A stretch of DNA of 64,000 bases from Rosettibacter firmus (GCF_036860695.1 NZ_JAYKGJ010000002.1:130001-194000), one strand, 5' to 3'. Positions 40,638 to 50,964 are shown, numbered from the stretch's first letter. Notes: a model not told the origin generated them from the sequence alone. Translations and numbers: made by a program.

Positions 40638-41438
40638 ATGAAAATACTTAGAGTTATTATTTATCAACCACAAGCACATTACAGAATCCCTTTCACATAT
40701 CAGAGAAGACACACCTATCCAATACCACCTTATTCAACAGTGTTTGGATTTTTAATTAATTTAATTGGTATTTATGATCAAGAATCAAACGATTATAAAC
40801 AACTTAATAAACTCAAACTTTCAATTGCAGGTAAGTTTGAATCAAAATCAACTGAGATGATTTGGTTTAGGAATTTGTTAAAAAGTGCTCACAAAGATCG
40901 ATTTAAGCATCCTCAGAATAGATTTTTAGGTGGGCATATCGAACATTTTGGTGGTCAATCTCAAATGTGGATAGATATCCTTAATAATGTTGAAATTATT
41001 ATTTATATGTATCATGAAGATGAAAGTGTTTTAATGAAAATTTATGAAAACCTATTAGAACCAAAGAACCGGCTTGAAATTCTACATCTTGGAAGAGCAG
41101 AAGACTGGATAATATTAAAAGATAAGCCTGTATTTCTTAATGAATCAGACCTTAGCTTTAAACGACTTGATCGTAATTATGGTTATTTTTTCTGGATCCC
41201 TGAAAAAATTTATTCTTTTGATTCTTATACAATCGACTTTAACAACCTCGATGGATTACTTTTTAATATCCCTGTCTTTTCAAAAATTGAAAATTATCAT
41301 CAAACTTTTAATCGAAATGGGAAAAGAACATTTATTAAATATATGAGAACAAAATTAAATGACGGTAAAATTCTTAATGTTAATTTGCTTCTTGATAAAA
41401 AATTATGTCTCCCAATATTTCTTGGAGATTTTCAATGA
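40638..41438 (+). CDS. cas5: Cascade subunit Cas5
   Basis: Caps the 5' handle of the crRNA. 266 residues; the start, residues 2-31 (ILRVIIYQPQAHYRIPF, then YPIPPYSTVFGFLINLIG), is the standard Cas5 RAMP fold with its Tyr/Pro-rich loop. The ATGA overlap with cas3 couples their translation. Confidence 0.9.
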   Translation: MKILRVIIYQPQAHYRIPFTYQRRHTYPIPPYSTVFGFLINLIGIYDQESNDYKQLNKLKLSIAGKFESKSTEMIWFRNLLKSAHKDRFKHPQNRFLGGHIEHFGGQSQMWIDILNNVEIIIYMYHEDESVLMKIYENLLEPKNRLEILHLGRAEDWIILKDKPVFLNESDLSFKRLDRNYGYFFWIPEKIYSFDSYTIDFNNLDGLLFNIPVFSKIENYHQTFNRNGKRTFIKYMRTKLNDGKILNVNLLLDKKLCLPIFLGDFQ

Positions 41439-44110
41439 ATAGTGATAACTCTATTTGGGCAAAAAGAAAAAAACTTGATGCTGTTAGTCAAAGAGAAATA
41501 TTTATAACATTAAGTGACCATACTAATCACCTCCTACAAAAATTTGATGAGATTAAACATAGATTAAAGCCCGAACTTCACTATCCAATAAAACTCGCAA
41601 TTCAATTACATGATATTGGTAAAGTTCTACCAAGATTCCAGAGAAAAAATTTAGGTAATTTGAATTACAAACCTTTTGATGTTTCTATTGATATTTATCA
41701 TTCCATTCTTTCAGTTCTTCTAATAAATAAAATGGAACTTAAAAGTGAACTTTCAAAAAATAACATTAACGATGATGAAATAGAAAAATTTATACTATCT
41801 GCAGTGGCTTTCCATCACTGGAAAGATAAGTTTGAGGATTTATTTAGATATGGAAATAAAAACTTTAGTCTACTAAAACAAAAATCCATTTCCTTTAAAG
41901 AAGAATTAATTAAAAATCTTAAAGAAGAGATGCAAAAGGTTAATGATTTTAATATTAATCTTATTGAATTAGATGAAAACATGCTCGAAGGATTATCGGG
42001 AGAAAAATCAATTCCATTTTATGAATATGTTTTACCACCGTATCAATTATATTATCTTCCCCAGAGAATTGATGTAAATGAAGAGAAGAATATTGATTGG
42101 ATTTTAATTTCCGGTTTTTTAATTAGATGTGATCATTTTGCTTCTTTTTGTGAAGAAGAAAATTTTGATTTCCCTTTTGAAATTGAATTACCTCAATTTC
42201 ATAGAACTAAATATAGTATAGTTAATGAAATTATAAACAGGGCAAATTTAAAAGATGGACATAATATCTGGCAAATAGAAAAAATCGATTCTTTTCAAAA
42301 TAAAAATACAATTCTTATTGCTCCTACTGGATTTGGGAAAACGGAATTTGCTTTTTTATGGGCTGGGAATGAGAAATTTTTCTATACTTTACCTATAAGA
42401 GCTGCTGTAGAACAGATCTATGAAAGAGCTAAAAGAATTTTCAACTCTGATCAAAAAAATGACGAGGATATAAAACAATTGAATGCAATTAAAGAGGAAA
42501 AAGTTGGTATATTGCATTCCGATGCTGATCTTTTTTTAATTGATGAACATGACGAAGAATATTCAATAAGACAATATGATACTGCAAAGCAACTTGCATT
42601 TCCAGTAACAATTTCTACTGGTGATCAGTTTTTCCCATACTCCTTGAGACCTCCAGGATATGAAAAAATTTATTCTTTATTTTCTTATTCAAAATTAGTA
42701 GTGGATGAAATTCAAGCTTATGACCCTGTTTCTGCAGCTATTGTTGTTAAATTTGTTCAAGAAGTTGCAAGAATGGGTGGAAAAGCTTTATTAATGACTG
42801 CTACTTTTCCATCATTTATAAAAGATGAAATTCAGAGTAGGTTTGAAAATAACTTACAATTCACTTCACCTGAGATTCTGAATTTATACGAAGAGAATAA
42901 TCAGCAATTAAAAAATCTAAAAAAACATAAAATCCGTTTGATACAAATTGACAATTCAAAACCTGATAATTCTTCTACTTTTTATTTTGATTCACAATTA
43001 GTAGATAAAATTATTCAACTCGGAAGAAAAAATAGAGTACTAATTATTGTAAATACTATTTCTTTTGCACAAACTATTTATGAAAAATTCTGTGACATTT
43101 GCCATAGTGAATCTATAGAACTTTACTTGTTACATTCCCGATTTACTTTTAATGATAGAAAAAAAATTCAAAATGAAATTGAAAATGAATTTAAGAATCC
43201 AAAAACAGTGAACGAAAACAATGGGAAAATATTAATTGCAACACAGGTAATTGAAGCTGCGGTTGATATTGATGCTGATTATCTTTTTACAGAAATCGCT
43301 CCATTAGATTCTTTAATCCAGAGGATGGGTAGAGTCTTAAGACGATATAGAGAAAATTATGTCTATGATGACGAGCCTAATGTGAATATTATTTTCTTTA
43401 ATAATGGGACCGAATCAGGAAATGGGCGAGTATATAAAAAGGAATTAATAGATTTAACAACTATAATTTTAAATAATCTTATGCAAAACAGTGGAAGTAT
43501 AAATTATGACGAAATTGATACTCAAATAAGTTTATATTTTGAACAAATAAAAAATAGGAGAAAATTATTTTCTCTTAATATGCCAATTTTAAGTGATACT
43601 TTAATATCTGAATACCAGAAATATGAACTTGTAAATCTACTTTTTGATGAACTAAAAAAATTTAAGAGTGAATCTACTTTTTTAGATGAGTTTTATTCTA
43701 CTCTTAAATTATTAGATGATGGTTATATGGCTGATAGAAAAGCAGAAGCACAACTAAAATTCAGACCAATTGTAAGCACCTATGTTATAAGTCAAGACTT
43801 AAAAGAAAAACTTAAAGAAACTATTTTACATTTTTCTCACTTATATCTTAATTCTAAAAGACCTTACACAATGTTTAAAGAAAAAATTATCTCTGAATAT
43901 GTTACAAGTGTTGTTGGTTTAAAGCGAATTGGTAAAGTAAATTCTGTTGCTTTCTGGATTCAAAATGAATTAGCTTTACCAGATGAAAAATTTACTAAAT
44001 TGATTAGTTGGACTGAGAATATCTATTTTGTTGATTCAAATTATGATTCTAAAAAAGGACTGGATAAAAGTATAAACGAACAACTGTCAAATCTTACGAA
44101 TATAATTTAA
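41435..44110 (+). CDS. cas3: CRISPR effector nuclease-helicase Cas3 (HD + DExH)
   Basis: Recruited by Cascade to unwind and shred the target. 891 residues from ATG 41435 (TTGGAGATTTTCA upstream, ATGA overlap with cas5). The N-terminal HD nuclease shows LHDIGK and the metal histidines in YHSIL and FHHWKD. The helicase shows Walker A APTGFGKTEF, motif II VVDEIQAYDP, motif III LLMTATFP and motif VI QRMGRVLRR. All key residues are present, so interference should be functional, which bears on the tRNA-like first spacer. Confidence 0.94.
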   Translation: MNSDNSIWAKRKKLDAVSQREIFITLSDHTNHLLQKFDEIKHRLKPELHYPIKLAIQLHDIGKVLPRFQRKNLGNLNYKPFDVSIDIYHSILSVLLINKMELKSELSKNNINDDEIEKFILSAVAFHHWKDKFEDLFRYGNKNFSLLKQKSISFKEELIKNLKEEMQKVNDFNINLIELDENMLEGLSGEKSIPFYEYVLPPYQLYYLPQRIDVNEEKNIDWILISGFLIRCDHFASFCEEENFDFPFEIELPQFHRTKYSIVNEIINRANLKDGHNIWQIEKIDSFQNKNTILIAPTGFGKTEFAFLWAGNEKFFYTLPIRAAVEQIYERAKRIFNSDQKNDEDIKQLNAIKEEKVGILHSDADLFLIDEHDEEYSIRQYDTAKQLAFPVTISTGDQFFPYSLRPPGYEKIYSLFSYSKLVVDEIQAYDPVSAAIVVKFVQEVARMGGKALLMTATFPSFIKDEIQSRFENNLQFTSPEILNLYEENNQQLKNLKKHKIRLIQIDNSKPDNSSTFYFDSQLVDKIIQLGRKNRVLIIVNTISFAQTIYEKFCDICHSESIELYLLHSRFTFNDRKKIQNEIENEFKNPKTVNENNGKILIATQVIEAAVDIDADYLFTEIAPLDSLIQRMGRVLRRYRENYVYDDEPNVNIIFFNNGTESGNGRVYKKELIDLTTIILNNLMQNSGSINYDEIDTQISLYFEQIKNRRKLFSLNMPILSDTLISEYQKYELVNLLFDELKKFKSESTFLDEFYSTLKLLDDGYMADRKAEAQLKFRPIVSTYVISQDLKEKLKETILHFSHLYLNSKRPYTMFKEKIISEYVTSVVGLKRIGKVNSVAFWIQNELALPDEKFTKLISWTENIYFVDSNYDSKKGLDKSINEQLSNLTNII

Positions 44111-44610
44111 TGATAATTAGCGGTACTCATATAAATTATTATAACCATTGCAAAAGGCATCTGTGGTTTTTTGCACATCATATATTTATGGAGCATACTA
44201 GCGAACTTGTTGCACTCGGTAAGTTTATTTCAGAATCTACATATCAGAGAGAGAAACATGAACTGCATTTAATTTATGGAGAAGATGAAATAATTATCGA
44301 CTTTTACGATCCTAAAAATAAAAGAATTCATGAGGTTAAAAAGTCCAATAAAATGGAAGAAACTCATATCTGGCAGGTTAAATTTTACATTTATGTGCTT
44401 GAGAAAATGGGAATTAAAGGTGTTACTGGCGAAATTGATTATCCCAAGCTTCGTCAAAAAATTGATGTTATTTTAGATGATAATGATAGAAAAAGAATAG
44501 AAGAAATTAAAGAAGAAATACCTAAAATAATCTCTAACGATATACCTCCTTCTGTAATAAATAAATCTTACTGTAAAAATTGTTCCTATTATGAATTGTG
44601 CTATGTTTGA
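44110..44610 (+). CDS. cas4: CRISPR adaptation exonuclease Cas4
   Basis: Fe-S exonuclease that trims and orients prespacers. 166 residues: a first cysteine (Cys14 in HCKRHLWFF), RecB-type motifs IIDFYDPKNKRIHEVKKSNK with the Asp and the E-x-K, and three C-terminal cysteines in YCKNCSYYELCYV. The ATG overlaps the cas3 stop by 1 base. Last gene of the effector operon; 400 bases separate it from cas1. Confidence 0.92.
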   Translation: MIISGTHINYYNHCKRHLWFFAHHIFMEHTSELVALGKFISESTYQREKHELHLIYGEDEIIIDFYDPKNKRIHEVKKSNKMEETHIWQVKFYIYVLEKMGIKGVTGEIDYPKLRQKIDVILDDNDRKRIEEIKEEIPKIISNDIPPSVINKSYCKNCSYYELCYV

Positions 44611-45010
44611 TTAATTTAATTATTCACATAAAGAAAAAATAAAAAAGGGGACATTAAAAAATAAACTTCACAAATAAAAGACCTTGCCAACTAAATAATA
44701 TAAAACAAATTGTTTTTTATAATTTTTAATAAACTAAATTAGTGGAATATAAATTTCACAATCAGTAAAAGTAAACTATGATCAGATTAACATTTGAAAT
44801 GCTAATTCATTAAATAATTACAACTCTGTTTAAATCAAATACGAGATATTTTTATGTAATTCACATAAATTTGATTAATTGCATTAATTGAAAGCCATAA
44901 AAATTTTAAAAAGTTATTATAAAATTATTTTAAGAGTGAACAAATACGGGGTCAATATTAAAATTAGAATTACAGTTAAGTAGTTTACGTGAAAATCATA
45001 TAAAATAACT
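44611..45010 (+). other. Intergenic region between cas4 and cas1
   Basis: AT-rich, no open reading frame of note. It probably carries a separate promoter for cas1-cas2 and the leader. ATTAATTGAAAG at about 44884-44895 resembles the 3' end of the CRISPR repeat (GAATTGAAAC), but the match is too short to name it a repeat-like element. Confidence 0.5.
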
Positions 45011-46102
45011 ATGAAACAAAATTATTACATATTTAGTAGTGGAAAACTTATTCGCAAAGAAAACACACTCTACTTCGAACCAGGAGAAAGCTGTGAGCCA
45101 CAAGAAATTCAAACCTCTGAAGAATCAATTGAAGTAGAAGATCAAACAATAAGTGAAAGCGATAATGATAATTCTGAGCCTAAACGATTGCCTCGTAAAC
45201 CAATTCCTGTGGAAGATATCGATTCAATTTATTGTTTTGGGGAGTTAAGATTTAATACAAAATTTCTGAACTATCTTGCACAAAAAGAAATAATACTTCA
45301 TCTGTTTAATTATTATGGTTATTATACCTCTTCATTTTATCCAAGAGAACCTTATGTATCTGGTAAACTATTAATAGAACAGGTTAAGAATTACCTCGAT
45401 CCAGAAAAAAGAATAAATATCGCACAAAAATTTATTTTAGGAGCTGCTGAAAATATTAAAAAAAACTTACAATACTATAATGTAAGAGAAAAAGATTTAT
45501 CATATTTCATTAATACGATAGAAGAACAAATAACAAAAATATCCAATTCTAAAGATGTACAGGAATTAATGGGCATTGAGGGCAATATAAGGTCAAATTA
45601 TTATATTGCCTGGAATCTTATAATAAATAAAGAAATAAATTTTGAAAAACGAGAAAAACATCCTCCAACAAATCCAGTTAATGCCTTAATATCATTTGGA
45701 AATTCTCTTGTTTATACAACGGTCTTAAGTGAAATTTATAAAACGCAATTAAATCCACTAATAAGTTTTTTGCACGAACCTGGAGAAAGAAGATTTTCAT
45801 TATCGTTGGATGTAGCAGAAATATTCAAACCACTTTTATCAGATAGAATAATATTTAGTTTATTAAATAAAAATCAAATAAATGAAAAGCATTTTAGTAG
45901 CGAATTAAATAAATGTTACTTAACAGAAGAAGGGAGGAAAATATTTCTAAAAGAATTTGATGATAAACTAAAAACAACAATAAAACATAGACAATTAAAA
46001 AAATCTGTGAGCTATAGACATTTAATAAGACTTGAATGCTATAAAATAATAAAACACCTTTTAGGAGAAAAAGAATATAAACCATTCATAATATGGTGGT
46101 AA
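45011..46102 (+). CDS. cas1: CRISPR integrase Cas1, with acidic insertion
   Basis: Inserts new spacers together with Cas2. The 363-residue protein has the type I-B layout: N-terminal beta domain (YYIFSSGKLIRKENTLYF), IPVEDIDSIYCFGE, then the helical catalytic domain with the metal-site glutamate in LMGIEGNIRSNYY, a His in SFLHEPGERRFSLSLD with the Asp. About residues 24-63 are an extra low-complexity stretch rich in Glu, Ser and Asp, within the beta domain where relatives have only a short turn. Start at ATG 45011. Confidence 0.93.
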   Translation: MKQNYYIFSSGKLIRKENTLYFEPGESCEPQEIQTSEESIEVEDQTISESDNDNSEPKRLPRKPIPVEDIDSIYCFGELRFNTKFLNYLAQKEIILHLFNYYGYYTSSFYPREPYVSGKLLIEQVKNYLDPEKRINIAQKFILGAAENIKKNLQYYNVREKDLSYFINTIEEQITKISNSKDVQELMGIEGNIRSNYYIAWNLIINKEINFEKREKHPPTNPVNALISFGNSLVYTTVLSEIYKTQLNPLISFLHEPGERRFSLSLDVAEIFKPLLSDRIIFSLLNKNQINEKHFSSELNKCYLTEEGRKIFLKEFDDKLKTTIKHRQLKKSVSYRHLIRLECYKIIKHLLGEKEYKPFIIWW

Positions 46103-46162
46103 AAGAAACAAGTAATGTGTAATATATTTTAAAAATTATCTTTGATAAATAAGGTATTAAAT

Positions 46163-46426
46163 ATGTATGTTATCATAGTATATGATGCGGTACCCAAGAG
46201 AGGATTAAAATTATTAAAATACTTAAGGCAGCATTTAAACTGGGTACAAAATTCAGTATTTGAGGGAGAACTAACAGAAAGTGAATTTGAAAGAATAAAA
46301 CACGGGATAAAAGAGATAGTAAACGAGAAGCAAGACAGTGTAATTTATTATGTATTTGATTCGCAGAATTATCATGAAAGAGGAATAATAGGGATTGAAA
46401 GGAATGAGATTGACACATTCATATAA
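46163..46426 (+). CDS. cas2: CRISPR adaptation protein Cas2
   Basis: 87 residues from ATG 46163, preceded by AAGGTATTAAAT; the in-frame TTG at 46142 would add 7 residues that the family lacks. Ferredoxin-like fold with MYVIIVYDAV and the following LKLLKYLRQHLNWVQNSVFEG, typical of Cas2 next to type I-B Cas1. Forms the Cas1-Cas2 integrase. The stop is followed directly by the CRISPR leader. Confidence 0.93.
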   Translation: MYVIIVYDAVPKRGLKLLKYLRQHLNWVQNSVFEGELTESEFERIKHGIKEIVNEKQDSVIYYVFDSQNYHERGIIGIERNEIDTFI

Positions 46427-46526
46427 AAAGTCGTCGATGTACAGGGGGAAATACATTATTAAGGGTCGACGACAGATAAACAAAAAAATTATTTGATTAT
46501 AATAAAAAAATGCATATTTTGGGGCG
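46427..46526 (+). promoter_or_regulatory. CRISPR leader with 8-bp inverted repeat
   Basis: 100 bases between the cas2 stop and the first repeat. GTCGTCGA (46430-46437) and TCGACGAC (46466-46473) are perfect inverted copies 28 bases apart. A TATAAT at 46498-46503 could be part of the array promoter. The leader side is fixed by the perfect repeats here and decayed repeats at the other end. Confidence 0.75.
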
Positions 46527-49500
46527 GTGTTAATCGAACTATAGTAGAATTGAAACATTTTAACTATGCGCCCGTAGCTCAACTGGATAGAGGTGTTAAT
46601 CGAACTATAGTAGAATTGAAACCTGAATTTGAGAAATTATGTGCAAATTCCTGAACAGTGTTAATCGAACTATAGTAGAATTGAAACAGACTGTCTAAAA
46701 AGCTCTTGAAAGCCTGTTTTACAGTGTTAATCGAACTATAGTAGAATTGAAACAATGCCAATCCATAATCAGTTAAAAAAGCATCATTTGTGTTAATCGA
46801 ACTATAGTAGAATTGAAACGGGGTACATAGGATTTTCGGAATATCTCCCCATTTGGTGTTAATCGAACTATAGTAGAATTGAAACATTAGCAGAGCAACT
46901 GTTCCCGTGTACCTCCCAGAGGTGTTAATCGAACTATAGTAGAATTGAAACATAAAAAAAAAGTTTAGTTCTTAACAAACGTGATTAGTGTTAATCGAAC
47001 TATAGTAGAATTGAAACTATAAAAATTCTAAGCGATGCATTGCAAATCGCAAAGTGTTAATCGAACTATAGTAGAATTGAAACACTTTAAAGCATTGCTA
47101 AACAATAATAATAAATTAGCGTGTTAATCGAACTATAGTAGAATTGAAACTTTTTACACAACGCAAACATATTGGGACATACCAATTGTGTTAATCGAAC
47201 TATAGTAGAATTGAAACTTTGCTTTCAGAAATATAGAAGATTCCAAATTTGGGGTGTTAATCGAACTATAGTAGAATTGAAACTTTTCTAAATTAATAAG
47301 ATAATTCCCAATAGCTTCTTGTGTTAATCGAACTATAGTAGAATTGAAACTTTTTTATCCCCCGCCGGCTCGCTTTTTCGTTGAAAAAGTGTTAATCGAA
47401 CTATAGTAGAATTGAAACTCTTCTATTAATTTCCCATATGCACTATATGCATTGTGTTAATCGAACTATAGTAGAATTGAAACTTATAACTTCCTGTATA
47501 TTTTACAATCCACCCTTGGTGTTAATCGAACTATAGTAGAATTGAAACATGTTTTTGTTGTTGCATCATAATTTAATTCACTCATGTGTTAATCGAACTA
47601 TAGTAGAATTGAAACCGCTTTTGTCCACTTTAAGAATTCATTAGCTGCTTCGTGTTAATCGAACTATAGTAGAATTGAAACTTATTATCAATGACAATAA
47701 TGCGGTCTTTATATTTATGTGTTAATCGAACTATAGTAGAATTGAAACTAAAATGGGAAGGGATCTCGTTTAAACCACGTTAGGTGTTAATCGAACTATA
47801 GTAGAATTGAAACTCAGGTGCATCATAGCACCATTTATCTAAATTATTATGTGTTAATCGAACTATAGTAGAATTGAAACTTTTTTAAGAAGTTTAACTT
47901 CTTTTAACCATATTTCCGTGTTAATCGAACTATAGTAGAATTGAAACTTTTTTATCCCCCGCACCACCGAAATTTCGTTGAAAAAGTGTTAATCGAACTA
48001 TAGTAGAATTGAAACACTTTTCTGAGCTATGATTCGAAATATTGAATAATAGTGTTAATCGAACTATAGTAGAATTGAAACCCGCTTAACGCTTTAACAG
48101 CTTCATCGATATTTTCTACGTGTTAATCGAACTATAGTAGAATTGAAACTGCTTTTTCATATTATACCTCTTTTTTTGTCTTTGGTGTTAATCGAACTAT
48201 AGTAGAATTGAAACTGGTGAAAATCGCCATTTTGTTTTGTTAAAAAATTAACGTGTTAATCGAACTATAGTAGAATTGAAACTTAAAATGTTTTTTTGCA
48301 ATTTCTGCGTATTCCTGAGTGTTAATCGAACTATAGTAGAATTGAAACTTTGACATACCTTTTGCGTCAAAAGATTTTAGTGATGGTGTTAATCGAACTA
48401 TAGTAGAATTGAAACTTAGTAAAAAGAGGCTTACCGGTTTCATCATATCCAGGTGTTAATCGAACTATAGTAGAATTGAAACTAAGTATTATTATGTGGA
48501 TGGGAGAACTTATGCCAGTGTTAATCGAACTATAGTAGAATTGAAACACGTGCTGGTAGCAGTCATGGTTGTGAAATTCTTGTTGTGTTAATCGAACTAT
48601 AGTAGAATTGAAACGAAGATAAAGACTATTTTAAGCAAAAATTCAATGAAGAGTGTTAATCGAACTATAGTAGAATTGAAACAACTAATTCGCCAAGCGT
48701 TTCCGCAGTGGGGGTAACCGTGTTAATCGAACTATAGTAGAATTGAAACATAAATCATTCTATCGGTGCGTTTGGAATCAGTCTGAGTGTTAATCGAACT
48801 ATAGTAGAATTGAAACTTCAAGTTTAGCTAAAACACTTGGTATTGATACAAGTCGTGTTAATCGAACTATAGTAGAATTGAAACTTCATTATCTGCTTCT
48901 TATACTGTTTATACGTGTATTGTGTTAATCGAACTATAGTAGAATTGAAACTTTTTTAGGGGGCGATCAAGATACAGCATTTATGAGAGTGTTAATCGAA
49001 CTATAGTAGAATTGAAACAATCTTGCTATTGTTATTTGTTTGCTGTCTTAGTGCACGGTGTTAATCGAACTATAGTAGAATTGAAACAATTATGATCCGT
49101 CCAGATGCCGTAACGGAGGTTGTTACGGGTGTTAATCGAACTATAGTAGAATTGAAACTTATATATCTATATTGTTTATCTTTGTGCGTTCTTAGTGTTA
49201 ATCGAACTATAGTAGAATTGAAACTGATTACAGAAATTTCATAAATGCGAGAATAGAGGCGTGTTAATCGAACTATAGTAGAATTGAAACTAATTTTCTC
49301 CATCGGCAAAATTCAAAAATGGCAGTGTGTTAATCGAACTATAGTAGAATTGAAACATCTATTATATTTACAGTGTAAATTAATCAATAACAGTGTTAAT
49401 CGAACTATAGTAGAATTGAAACATAGGAGGGATAGCGATCTTTTCTGGGGTGAGAACAGTGTTAATCGAACTATAGTAGAATTGAAACTTAGAATATGTG

Positions 49501-50810
49501 TCTGATACAAATGCTGTGTCTTTGTGTTAATCGAACTATAGTAGAATTGAAACTAAATACACCCAGCAATTGCGCCTTTTTTGGCGCGCCCTGTGTTAAT
49601 CGAACTATAGTAGAATTGAAACGATTTTGGGGTTGGCTGCTCATTAAAGCAATTTGCCGTGTTAATCGAACTATAGTAGAATTGAAACTTTAAAATCTGA
49701 AGTGGACTGTCAACATCGAAATTGGTGTTAATCGAACTATAGTAGAATTGAAACAGAATTAATTGACTTTAGAGAAGCTTTAGGTTATTCAGGTGTTAAT
49801 CGAACTATAGTAGAATTGAAACAAATGTTCGAGAATTTTTCGTGGAATTAATCCAATAAGTGTTAATCGAACTATAGTAGAATTGAAACAGTGTATTTTT
49901 ATTTTTTATAAAATTTTTTTTTCAAGTGTTAATCGAACTATAGTAGAATTGAAACTAAGGCTCACCAATATAAAAATATACATTGCGTTCATGTGTTAAT
50001 CGAACTATAGTAGAATTGAAACTATATCTTTCGTAAACCAAGAAATGACAGCAAAGAATGTGTTAATCGAACTATAGTAGAATTGAAACTCAGGTACTTT
50101 TACTTCAACCTTATCAATTAAAATAGTGTTAATCGAACTATAGTAGAATTGAAACTATAATTCTTCTCCACAATATGGACACACAATACCATGTGTTAAT
50201 CGAACTATAGTAGAATTGAAACATTTTTTAATATTTTTATCAAAATTCATTTTACTATTTGTGTTAATCGAACTATAGTAGAATTGAAACTACATTTACG
50301 CAACCATATAACATTCCTGTCTTAAGGGTGTTAATCGAACTATAGTAGAATTGAAACATTGTAAATCTCTTATAAATTCTTCTTCGCCGGTCATAGTGTT
50401 AATCGAACTATAGTAGAATTGAAACTCAGTCAATATTAATTTTCTTTCACCGATTTTTATTTGTGTTAATCGAACTATAGTAGAATTGAAACTAAAACAA
50501 AAATAGCAGCAATTCCCTCTTCGGGAGAGGTGTTAATCGAACTATAGTAGAATTGTAACATTATCATTGCAAGAAGTTCATCTATACCATTTATATGTGT
50601 TAATCGAACTATAGTAGAATTGAACCCCTTTTTTATTTTTTAATCAGTTTTCAATTCTAATTGTGTTAATCGAACTATAGTAGAATTGAAACGTATATTG
50701 AAGACTCCCAATATTGCTCAATTGATATTCGTGTTAATCGAACTATAGTAGAATTGAAACATTACTTCTTTTTTCATCTTGCTGAAAAAATATTTTAGTG
50801 TTAATCGAAC

Positions 50811-50850
50811 CTGCCTGCGGCAGGTTTTAACTCCGTCGTAGACGAGCAGG
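50811..50850 (+). repeat. Palindromic mini-element inserted in CRISPR repeat 65
   Basis: Forty bases split the repeat: GTGTTAATCGAAC (50798-50810) lies before it and CTATAGTAGAATTG (50851-50864) after it. With flanking bases it forms ACCTGCC-TGC-GGCAGGT (50809-50825) and a second small hairpin CGTC-GTA-GACG. The ends CCTGC and GCAGG are inverted. The C at the junction is present on both sides. Confidence 0.8.
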
Positions 50851-50864
50851 CTATAGTAGAATTG

Positions 50865-50964
50865 TCCGATAGGCTTTGCAGCCTATTGAGATCTTCGTGG
50901 CTAAAGCCACTACGTCCGATAGGCTTAAAAGCCTATCGAGATCTCAGTGACTTAAGTCACTTCG
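50865..50964 (+). repeat. Two tandem 50-bp double-hairpin units
   Basis: Unit 1 (50865-50914) and unit 2 (50915-50964) are each exactly 50 bases and begin TCCGATAGGCTT. Each folds into two hairpins: ATAGGCT/AGCCTAT with a 4-base loop, and GTGGCT/AGCCAC in unit 1 or GTGACT/AGTCAC in unit 2. The pair interrupts the same terminal CRISPR repeat between ATTG and the expected AAAC; AAAAAAC follows it. Confidence 0.75.

Noticed and set aside
44884-44895. CRISPR-repeat-like element (CreA type) between cas4 and cas1
   Set aside because: Only about 8 bases agree with the repeat end, which is expected by chance in this AT-rich gap; no second repeat half or toxin frame is visible.
46568-46592. A tRNA gene inside the CRISPR array
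   Set aside because: Only the first 25 or so tRNA bases are present and they fill a spacer exactly; there is no anticodon arm or 3' half, so it is a spacer, not a gene.
46579-49693. Several open frames made of repeated peptide such as FQFYYSSINT or VNRTIVELK
   Set aside because: They are translations of the CRISPR repeat; the periodic peptide follows the 30-base repeat and spacers, not a protein.
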